Shown one piece after another: positions 1 to 7,044 of a stretch of DNA of 64,000 nucleotides (position 1 is its first letter; every line of letters begins with the position of its first letter). This DNA comes from Dyadobacter beijingensis DSM 21582 (GTDB lineage: Bacteria > Bacteroidota > Bacteroidia > Cytophagales > Spirosomataceae), in NCBI RefSeq assembly GCF_000382205.1, contig NZ_KB907788.1, positions 186,001 through 250,000 on the forward strand, written 5' to 3'. The translations under genes were made by a program, and so were the position numbers. A model generated the notes under the pieces. It had not been told where the DNA came from. It did no database searches and saw only the letters and a list, made by a program, of their open reading frames with translations.

Positions 1-125
1 AAAAAATCGAATCACTGGAAGCACAGCTGAGTGAAATGAATGCGCTGAAAGCGGAGGTTGCCAGCATCAAGGCGATGTTGGGCAATGCCGAGCAGCAAAA
101 ATCCGGGGCTACTACTTCAAAATGA
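1..125 (+). CDS. C-terminal end of a coiled-coil protein (partial)
   Basis: The reading frame is open from the window edge (frame starting at base 3) to a TGA at 123-125. It gives about 40 residues with regularly spaced Leu, Ile and Ala and many Glu, Lys and Gln, which is a short coiled coil ending in a polar tail. In Bacteroidota such tails commonly close tail-fibre/S74-chaperone-type surface proteins, and these often sit just before small T9SS sorting-domain proteins, as here (next start is 8 bases downstream). The identity of the parent protein cannot be read from this fragment; the S74 link is inference. Confidence 0.55.
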   Translation, partial: KIESLEAQLSEMNALKAEVASIKAMLGNAEQQKSGATTSK

Positions 126-132
126 GTTGACT

Positions 133-1407
133 ATGCACAAAACCATCCATAAAAGGCTCTTTGGCCTGAGCGCGGCTACGTGCCTCTCGCTCTCGCTGAT
201 GGTCGATCCGGTGGCTGCGCAGTCGGCCAGCCAGGGTAACACGACCATATTTGAAGGCACACAGCTGACGGTATTCGGAACGCACACCTTCCTCACAGGC
301 GGGTCGGGCATTCAGCCGGGCATCGTAAGAACACTCCGTTCCGGTTCGCCGGGCGTGCTGGGCTTTGCGGCCGGTACTTCCTACACGGGAGCGGACGATG
401 CCAACCACGTCGACGGTTACGTTTCCAAAAACGGGGCGGCGGCATTCGTCTTCCCGGTCGGTAATGGTAACAAACTCCGTCCGATCGCCATTTCGGCGCC
501 TGCCAGTGTCGGTGTGTTCAAAGCCGCCTACTGGCTTGGCAGCCCCGACAATGCGGCGAACCCCGCCGGCGCGCCATTCCCGACGGCTAACCGCGGAACC
601 GGCGTAACCGACGTGAGCACGAAGGAGTTCTGGGACCTGGACGGCGCTCAGCCCGTGAACATCACGCTTTCGTGGGACGCCGCCAGCGACCTGAATACGC
701 TGGCGGACGGCAACATCGCCAACCTGCTCGTCGTGGGGTTCAATACCACCACGGACAAATGGGAGAACCTCGGCCGGGCCGGCGGTACCACCGGCTCGCT
801 CAGCACGACCGGTACTATTACCGCCAATGGCGTTACGCCCGATAACTACGCGGCATTTACGTTGGGCTCGGATATCAACCTGCCGGTGACGCTCGTTGCA
901 TTCGACGCCCGCAAGGAAAGCACGACGGCTGTCCTGACCTGGGCCACTACCGCCGAAACAAACAGCGACCGCTTCGAAATCGAACGCAGCGCGAACGGCA
1001 AGGCATGGTCTAAAATCGGCAGCGTGGCTTCCAGGGGCGAAAGTGCCGTGAAAGTCGATTACGTATTCCAAGACGACAGCCCGCTGAACGGGGAAAACCT
1101 GTACCGCCTTCGGATGGTCGATAAAGACGAAACGTTTGCATACAGCAGTATCAAAAACCTGGAGTTCAACCTGGGAATCGCGCAGCTCGTATATCCCAAT
1201 CCGGCACGGGACGTGGCCTACGTTCGGAATGCGGACCAGGTCAAAAGCATTTCGCTCATCGACCTGAATGGTAAGAGCGTTTCCCACGCGGGCCTCACTG
1301 CCGGCGGAACGTTGAAAGTAGACACACTAACACCGGGTATGTATGTGGTTAAAGTCGTGCGCCACGACGGCAGCGTGCAATCGCAGAAGATTGTCGTGGT
1401 GAAATAG
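133..1407 (+). CDS. Secreted protein with T9SS type A C-terminal sorting domain
   Basis: A 424-residue protein. I chose the ATG at 133 because it begins directly with a signal peptide (charged MHKTIHKR, a hydrophobic stretch, then a VAAQ cleavage site), whereas the longer frame from 58 adds a non-signal segment overlapping the previous gene. The body is beta-rich and Gly/Thr-rich. Around residues 275-345 it carries the LPVTLVAFDARKE...LTWATTAETNSDRFEIERS pattern typical of the domain preceding T9SS signals. The last 70 residues (YPNPARD, then DLNGKSV, then LTPGMYVVKV) match a type A sorting domain, so it should cross the outer membrane by T9SS and end up surface-attached or released. It probably shares a transcript with the upstream coiled-coil gene. 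The ligand or role is unknown. Confidence 0.85.
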   Translation: MHKTIHKRLFGLSAATCLSLSLMVDPVAAQSASQGNTTIFEGTQLTVFGTHTFLTGGSGIQPGIVRTLRSGSPGVLGFAAGTSYTGADDANHVDGYVSKNGAAAFVFPVGNGNKLRPIAISAPASVGVFKAAYWLGSPDNAANPAGAPFPTANRGTGVTDVSTKEFWDLDGAQPVNITLSWDAASDLNTLADGNIANLLVVGFNTTTDKWENLGRAGGTTGSLSTTGTITANGVTPDNYAAFTLGSDINLPVTLVAFDARKESTTAVLTWATTAETNSDRFEIERSANGKAWSKIGSVASRGESAVKVDYVFQDDSPLNGENLYRLRMVDKDETFAYSSIKNLEFNLGIAQLVYPNPARDVAYVRNADQVKSISLIDLNGKSVSHAGLTAGGTLKVDTLTPGMYVVKVVRHDGSVQSQKIVVVK

Positions 1408-1437
1408 CCGGCTTTCCTTTGAAGGAACCTAATGCTT

Positions 1438-1469
1438 TTAGCCTCCGGGAGAATATTCCCGGAGGCTAA
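1438..1469. terminator. Bidirectional hairpin terminator
   Basis: Perfect 13-bp inverted repeat: left arm 1438-1450, right arm 1457-1469, six-base loop. A short T run follows on the plus strand, and the mirror-image run serves the minus strand. It lies exactly between the convergent T9SS gene (ends 1407) and monooxygenase gene (ends 1472), so it can stop transcription from both sides. Confidence 0.8.
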
Positions 1470-1471
1470 TT

Positions 1472-3010
1472 TTATGAACGGACAAACCATCGCGCCGCAG
1501 CTGCTTCCAGCGCAAGCAGATCCGGTTCATTTCCCGCGGCCCAGGCAACGGCCCCGTCGGGCCGGATCAGCAATGCGCTCAGGCCGAGCTGCTCTTTCGC
1601 GCTGCCTGAAATATATTTCACCTGATTACGATAGGCCTCTGCGGCAGTTTTGAGCAACGTATTACCGCAAAAATCCAGCAGGACGCCCTGGCCATCGTGC
1701 ATAAGTTCGCCCATGTGCGTGCCGTCATCGAGCCCGAAGTTCGGGACGCTGTGGCCTGTCAGCGGATGGTCGCCGCCGAGGTCGTAATGCATATGTATGC
1801 CCCACACGCGCCCGGCTACGTACGTCGCGCCGTCGCGCGTGGCGAGGAGGTCGCGCAGAACGGCGTTCAATGCGCGTGCTTGCGGGCCGGGCTTCATCAC
1901 GGCCACCTGCGCACGCGACCAGTCGAGCACGTCGGCACCGACAGGGTGACGTTCGGTGAAATAGCTGTCCAGCAGCCCTGCCGGGGCACGGTGGTGAATG
2001 GTGGCAGCCAGTTTCCAGCCCAGGTTCATGGCGTCGCCCAGGCCGAGGTTCAGCCCCTGGCCGCCCAGCGGCGCGTGAATGTGTGCGGCATCGCCGGCGA
2101 GCAGCACCCGGCCGTTGCGATAGGTGGTGGCCTGGCAGGCCCGGTCGGTCCAGGTAGCCACGTTGTGCAGGGCGGTAATGGTTACGTCCGTGCCGGAAAG
2201 GCGTCGCAATACGTCCTGGACGTGCTCGGCTGTTGCCCTACCCGCGCGATGCGCAGCACCGCCGTCGAACTCGTACATCACCAGGTAGCCTGGCTGGGAT
2301 TGCAGGTACATGCCAAGCGCTCCCGTATGCCCGCCCGCGACGAGCTTTTCCGGGTCGGCAACATCGGCCTGGACGGAGTAGCCGGTAAATTCAGGTTCCG
2401 TGCCGGCGAATTCGAAGCCCGCCGCTTTACGTACCGCACTGCGGCTCCCGTCGCAGCCTACCAGCCATTTGCAATGAAATTCCTCGTCGCCTGCCATCAC
2501 CGCTACGCCGTCGGTGGATTGTTGCAGGCCGGTCAATGCAGTTCCGCGCCTGATTTTCACGCCCAGCGTTTCTGCGCGGCGGCTCAACATCGTTTCCAGC
2601 TCTTCCATGCCGGACAGCAAAGCCGGCGCCGTGTCGCCAGGCAGGCGGTAGGGCCATTGGGAGGTATCGATATCGGCGTCGTAAAAAGGAATGCGGGCGA
2701 AATGGCCGACCTGCCGGCGACTTTCCGGTTCACCGGCACGCCGGGAATGCGGATTTTGAAGGCGCTTGTGCAGTTCCAGTTCTTGCAGCAGGTTACGGCG
2801 GTACAATGCCGCGACGGTCGGCGCCGATAGTCCGCGTATCCCGAAAGGCAGTTTTTTCAAGGGTGAATGGGGGCTTTCCGCTTTTTCAATTATCAATGCC
2901 GGGCACCCTGCCAATGCAAGTTCACAAGCCAGGAACAGCCCGACGGGCCCGGCGCCGGAAATAATGACATCGTACAGGGTAGGAGTGGTGTGAATCGGTT
3001 CGGATTCCAT
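1472..3010 (-). CDS. FAD-dependent aromatic-type monooxygenase (PHBH fold)
   Basis: A 512-residue protein of the p-hydroxybenzoate-hydroxylase/PheA-TfdB type group A flavin monooxygenases. A dinucleotide-binding GAGPVG motif follows a beta strand near residue 20. The second FAD motif is seen as GRVLLAGDAAHIHAPLGGQGLNLGLGD, and the C-terminal part resembles the thioredoxin-like extension of this family. Such enzymes use NAD(P)H and O2 to hydroxylate aromatic or polyketide-like substrates; relatives include rifampicin and tetracycline inactivators, but the substrate here cannot be inferred. I prefer the ATG at 3010; an in-frame ATG at 3040 would add ten residues. The gene follows an AraC regulator on the same strand (50 bases away), which is probably its controller. 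Confidence 0.85.
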   Translation of the reverse strand: MESEPIHTTPTLYDVIISGAGPVGLFLACELALAGCPALIIEKAESPHSPLKKLPFGIRGLSAPTVAALYRRNLLQELELHKRLQNPHSRRAGEPESRRQVGHFARIPFYDADIDTSQWPYRLPGDTAPALLSGMEELETMLSRRAETLGVKIRRGTALTGLQQSTDGVAVMAGDEEFHCKWLVGCDGSRSAVRKAAGFEFAGTEPEFTGYSVQADVADPEKLVAGGHTGALGMYLQSQPGYLVMYEFDGGAAHRAGRATAEHVQDVLRRLSGTDVTITALHNVATWTDRACQATTYRNGRVLLAGDAAHIHAPLGGQGLNLGLGDAMNLGWKLAATIHHRAPAGLLDSYFTERHPVGADVLDWSRAQVAVMKPGPQARALNAVLRDLLATRDGATYVAGRVWGIHMHYDLGGDHPLTGHSVPNFGLDDGTHMGELMHDGQGVLLDFCGNTLLKTAAEAYRNQVKYISGSAKEQLGLSALLIRPDGAVAWAAGNEPDLLALEAAAARWFVRS

Positions 3011-3060
3011 AGGTTTGCGTTTCAGTGAATTGATACGCAAAAATCCGGAATGCGGCTGCC

Positions 3061-3876
3061 TCAGGCTTGTACAAATGCGACAAAATCGTCGCTTGACTTA
3101 TGCGGTCCCTGCCTGGCTTTACGGGCGAATGCGGCAGGCGTCGTGCCGGTGAAGCGCTTGAACTCCCGGCTCAGGTGCGATTGGTCGGTATACCCCAGAT
3201 CGTGCGCCAGGCCGGCCAGGTTGGCATCGGGGTGGAGCCACAAATGGTTGCGCGCCTGCTCGAAGCGCATCAGGGCCGAAACATCCTTCACCGTATGCCC
3301 CGACGATTCTTTGAATTTCCGTTCCAATGTCCGCACCGTCGCATGGGCCGCAGCCGCCACCCGGTTTACGGGCAAGGTACCATTTGCCGCCTGCATCGCG
3401 TTACCCGCTTTGAACAACAGGCTGTCAATCGCCACCCGCGCCCTCGCATCCGTAAAGAAGCCGCTGACCTGCCCGATCGCCGCATCGACATGCCCTGCAC
3501 GAATGCATTCGGCCAAAACAGGATGCAGCCCCGCGACCGGATGTTCGAAAACCCGTACGCGCTCCTGATCCGAAGGTAAGCCCAGCAGCTCAAAAACCGT
3601 CCAGGGGTAGCACCTTACCCCGATAATTTCCAGCCGGTTTTGCGTCGTGAAATGCACCGGCCTGTTGAGCAGCCCGATCATAAACGGCGAAGGCAGCGCC
3701 TGCAATCCGCCCTGGCGGGCAGCACCCCAGAGACTTCCGAAATGAAAGATGATTTCGGCGTACCCGTCCGGCACGACCTCGAAACCGGTCACGGCATCGC
3801 CATATTCCTTGCTATCATACCAAAAGCACTTCACGGCATCGCGCAATGCTTCGGGCGGTTCGAATTCCAGGTGCAT
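3061..3876 (-). CDS. AraC-family transcriptional regulator
   Basis: A 271-residue protein. The N-terminal half (ALRDAVKCFWYDSKEY...VVPDGYAEIIFHFG) is the DUF6597-type sensor domain common in Bacteroidota AraC proteins. The C-terminal roughly 100 residues hold the two helix-turn-helix units, with AGLAHDLGYTDQSHLSREFKRFTGTTP as the diagnostic second one. It lies just upstream of the monooxygenase gene on the same strand, so it probably senses a small molecule and controls that gene. It also starts only 16 bases after the end of the membrane protein gene at 3893, so part of its transcription may come from the patatin operon. Confidence 0.9.
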   Translation of the reverse strand: MHLEFEPPEALRDAVKCFWYDSKEYGDAVTGFEVVPDGYAEIIFHFGSLWGAARQGGLQALPSPFMIGLLNRPVHFTTQNRLEIIGVRCYPWTVFELLGLPSDQERVRVFEHPVAGLHPVLAECIRAGHVDAAIGQVSGFFTDARARVAIDSLLFKAGNAMQAANGTLPVNRVAAAAHATVRTLERKFKESSGHTVKDVSALMRFEQARNHLWLHPDANLAGLAHDLGYTDQSHLSREFKRFTGTTPAAFARKARQGPHKSSDDFVAFVQA

Positions 3877-3892
3877 GGCGAAAGGTAGGAAA

Positions 3893-4621
3893 TTAGTAGG
3901 GATCGTTCACAACGCCGAGGAGGCGCACGAATTTTTCCCAGGCCGTTTTCGGCGAATTGATCAGCAGGATAATGGTGAAGAAAAGGAATGTGACAAGCAC
4001 GAAAATGACGGCCAGCGCCAGCAATACAAATTTCGGCGCGGCGAAAATAATCGGCAGGACAATGGTTCGGCCGCTATCGAAAACCTGAATGGCATACAGC
4101 ATGAGCAAATTTTCCAGCACATCCAGTATCCCGATCGCCGCCGCCCACCACAGAGCGATATCGACCTTTCTCCCGCTAAGCACCGACAGGTAGTTGTGCT
4201 CCCCATCGAAAAACACCCTAACGATCATTTTTAAATGCGCCAAACGCCAGAATCGGATCGCCTTATTGAGGAAAACGAAGACTGCAGCCGAGTAGAAAAC
4301 AATGAAAAGAAAATCCCAGTAAATGTCGGTTTTGGCGATTTCGGATAGGTGGGTTTTGCGGGTAGCCTCCGGCTCCCCGCGGATTATCCTCAGAAAAAAT
4401 GGTTGTAGCTCATTGGTCGTGCTGGTGCTCCATTTATCGAGAATCTTGAAAATGTCCTTGCTGGTGGCCAGTTCGAGGTCGCCGATACCGTTGGCGGTAA
4501 TGTCGTCCTTTTTGAGGGCCTTGCCATGGTCCAGCAGCCAGGCGGCCTGTGCAAATGTCAGGAGAACGACGATCAGGGCACCTCTGCCAAACCATCGTAG
4601 AAAATCGGGTTCTGTCTTCAT
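3893..4621 (-). CDS. Integral membrane protein, unrecognised, coupled to patatin gene
   Basis: A 242-residue protein that I do not recognise. It has about four hydrophobic segments: one near the N-terminus (residues 13-30), one near 110, one near 160-180 and a long one near 190-225. A polar loop of about 75 residues sits between the first two. I chose the ATG at 4621 because it overlaps the stop of the upstream patatin gene in an ATGA arrangement (4618-4621), a sign of translational coupling. The longer reading frame to 4747 would lie inside the patatin gene. The tight coupling suggests that the product works with, or restrains, the membrane patatin. Confidence 0.75.
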   Translation of the reverse strand: MKTEPDFLRWFGRGALIVVLLTFAQAAWLLDHGKALKKDDITANGIGDLELATSKDIFKILDKWSTSTTNELQPFFLRIIRGEPEATRKTHLSEIAKTDIYWDFLFIVFYSAAVFVFLNKAIRFWRLAHLKMIVRVFFDGEHNYLSVLSGRKVDIALWWAAAIGILDVLENLLMLYAIQVFDSGRTIVLPIIFAAPKFVLLALAVIFVLVTFLFFTIILLINSPKTAWEKFVRLLGVVNDPY

Positions 4622-6801
4622 TGGGGTGCTTTGTTTTGGTTGGTTGAAGGTTTCGTGATTTGCAGAATATATTTCTGGCTGATGGTCGAAGTGCTTATCG
4701 CGCTTAAAACGGGCGACAGTTCCGGCTTTTTCAGCATTTCCCGGCACCGGCTTACGACCTGGTTGATCGCTCCCGTGGACAAGACCCAGTTCACAGGGAC
4801 GGATTTCAGCGACCCGCCTACTTTCAGTGTGATGAAATGCGGCCGCCCGTACCGGTTGGTCACATAATTTTTCAAATGCTCTACGGCAAACTCGGTATGC
4901 CCGCTCCGGTCGGCAATGGCCGCATTCAGGATGTCCAGCGGTTCGTTCAGGAAGTTGATTCCCTTGTACTCGGCTTCCACGATGTCCTCGCCGCCATCCA
5001 GATGAATGACGAAGACATCGAAACGCGTCGAATCGAAACCCGGCGCCCGTTCCAGGCCTTGCAATGCCTCGTATAAAGTGAGTGTGCCCGACGATTCGAA
5101 GTATCCGCCATCGACATAATGCCGTTTCATGGCGTCGTTGATTTTGATGCTGGCAGAAGGCGACACCAGCGGGAACCGGGCGCTCAGCAGGATCGCCGAG
5201 CTGAATGGCAGATCGGTCCGCAGTTTATCGTTCAAGTCGCTGATGCCGCTGAAAATGGTGGTATCCAGCTTGACATTGCTGTAAATCGCCCGTCTTCCGG
5301 TTTCTACTTCATGGGAATTGATGAACATCACCGGTTTAAATGTCGTGTTTGCCAGGCTGATCCCCAGCATTTTGTTGGCCGACAGCGCCATTTTGTTATC
5401 GCTTTTATTATCCAGAAATGGCATAATATCTTTCCAGGCCGACTGCCATTCCTTTTCGAGGGCCAATCCGCGGTCGAATTTCGGTATGTACCAGGGCCAG
5501 AAGTAGCCCAGCGCGTCGCCGAACATATAGGTACCGATCACCGGGGCGAGGAAGTCCCTTTTGAAAAACCGGCGGGATTGTTCGGTGAAACAGGTATCGG
5601 AATTGACCCGTGTAGCAAAGCCGTCGCGGGACAATGCGTAGAAAACATTGGCCCCCAAGGTACCGCCTGAAATGTCGCTGTATGCGAAGATGTGGTTTTT
5701 GAAATCGGGAATGCTGTCTTGCAATACGGAAAGCATCATTGATCCGAAAAGCCCGGTCCGGCTGGCGCCGCCATCCACCGCGACAAACACGATGGGGATT
5801 TTCCTCCGTAATGTATCGAATCGCGCGTATTTGTAAAACCTGCTTTGGTACCGTTCCAGGTTGGAGGAGAGTGTAATGGTGGGTTTGAGAGGCGAATCTT
5901 TGGTAGTGTTGAGCGGATGGTCGCTGTTGATGTAGGAGCATAGCAGTACCCACACGATAATGATGTTCTTGGCAGACAGGTTGTAATCTTTTTCATTAAT
6001 AGTAAACAGCCTGAATTTGTACAGTCGATCGACCAGCTCGACGGCGGTGTACAAATTTACCCAGGCCCCCAGCCCGAAAACGACCAGCGCTGCTGCACCG
6101 ATGAAGTAGTAAAAATTGCTGGGCAATATTGCGAAAAGGATAAACAGGAGCACCGAGAACGTCAGCAGCACACATAGTACGATGATAAGCGGGCGGAAAT
6201 CTTTGAGGCTGATGTTTTCCGAACCCCGGAATTTTTTCATGAGCTCACTGGCCCCGTCGGTGCCGTGTATGCGGGCCAGTCGCTCTCTGACGTAAGTCCA
6301 TATCCCTTTTCTTGCCCGGAAAATCAGCCAGAAACCCATGCCCGTAAAAAGGAGCGTCAGGAATATGGCCGTGTAGCCAAAACCTTCCACGCCATTCTCT
6401 TTCTGAAAACCAATGGCTTTGTACAAACCCAGCAAGAAAGACAGATATGGGAAATACCAGAGAAATGTGACGACCCAGTTACGGGCTTTTCCGTAGTCGA
6501 TCTTGTTTTGGATGGTACTATTTTCAGTAATGTACTGCCAACTGATTTTGCTCAGCGAAAGTATCACTTCCGCCCCCAGGCCTGACGAACAGCTCAGGAA
6601 TACCAGCGAGACGAACAGGAGCAGGATCGGGATGCCATTGGTCCAGAAGCCTTCTTCGAGCAGGTACACGTACACGTCGTGGCCTTGCGGGATGAGCGCG
6701 AAGATGGAGAAGACGAGGATTTCGATGAGCAGCAGCCAGAACAGCGGCTTTAAAAGCGCAATGGCGTTGCCGATCCGGATGTCGACGTAAAGGTTTTTCA
6801 T
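4618..6801 (-). CDS. Membrane-anchored patatin-like phospholipase
   Basis: A 727-residue protein with roughly seven predicted membrane segments in the first 290 residues (about 16-38, 57-75, 108-130, 141-162, 202-226, 230-250 and 275-290), followed by a cytosolic-type patatin domain. The domain starts at IPIVFVAVDGGASRTG (residues 335-350, the glycine-rich oxyanion loop). The nucleophile elbow is YSDISGG with Ser378, and the catalytic aspartate is in YVDGGYFESSG. The elbow reads D-I-S-G-G instead of the canonical GxSxG, as in some cPLA2-like patatins, so activity is likely but not certain. The family hydrolyses acyl esters of phospholipids. The fusion to a multi-spanning anchor is unusual. 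It is the first gene of a leftward unit with the coupled membrane protein at 3893. Confidence 0.8.
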   Translation of the reverse strand: MKNLYVDIRIGNAIALLKPLFWLLLIEILVFSIFALIPQGHDVYVYLLEEGFWTNGIPILLLFVSLVFLSCSSGLGAEVILSLSKISWQYITENSTIQNKIDYGKARNWVVTFLWYFPYLSFLLGLYKAIGFQKENGVEGFGYTAIFLTLLFTGMGFWLIFRARKGIWTYVRERLARIHGTDGASELMKKFRGSENISLKDFRPLIIVLCVLLTFSVLLFILFAILPSNFYYFIGAAALVVFGLGAWVNLYTAVELVDRLYKFRLFTINEKDYNLSAKNIIIVWVLLCSYINSDHPLNTTKDSPLKPTITLSSNLERYQSRFYKYARFDTLRRKIPIVFVAVDGGASRTGLFGSMMLSVLQDSIPDFKNHIFAYSDISGGTLGANVFYALSRDGFATRVNSDTCFTEQSRRFFKRDFLAPVIGTYMFGDALGYFWPWYIPKFDRGLALEKEWQSAWKDIMPFLDNKSDNKMALSANKMLGISLANTTFKPVMFINSHEVETGRRAIYSNVKLDTTIFSGISDLNDKLRTDLPFSSAILLSARFPLVSPSASIKINDAMKRHYVDGGYFESSGTLTLYEALQGLERAPGFDSTRFDVFVIHLDGGEDIVEAEYKGINFLNEPLDILNAAIADRSGHTEFAVEHLKNYVTNRYGRPHFITLKVGGSLKSVPVNWVLSTGAINQVVSRCREMLKKPELSPVLSAISTSTISQKYILQITKPSTNQNKAPQ

Positions 6802-6979
6802 AGTCAGGCGGTTGGAGGAAGGATGCGCGGGCCGGCAATGGGCTGAATAAATCTCTACCTGCGCCCTCGAATTATTTGTAATAAGTTAAAGACAATCAAC
6901 GGTTTGCCGGGCTGGGTAGGGCGTTTTCTTATTTAGCGGCTGGTTTTCCTGCGATAGCAAACCGGGTGGGGGATCAGCG

Positions 6980-7008
6980 TTGTTTTTCCATGCATTCGTG
7001 TATTTTTG
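6980..7008 (+). promoter_or_regulatory. Bacteroidota-type promoter of the M14 peptidase gene
   Basis: A TTG at 6980-6982 is separated by 18 bases from TATTTTTG at 7001-7008, matching the Bacteroidota -33/-7 consensus (TTG and TAnnTTTG). The ATG follows 36 bases later at 7045. The rest of 6802-6979, between divergent genes, shows no gene. Confidence 0.7.
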
Positions 7009-7044
7009 AGCATACTGCCTTTTATTTCACTCAAAACTCCTGTT

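Noticed and set aside
112..1287. 391-codon minus-strand frame
   Set aside because: Mirror frame of the T9SS surface protein, which has a signal peptide and sorting domain.
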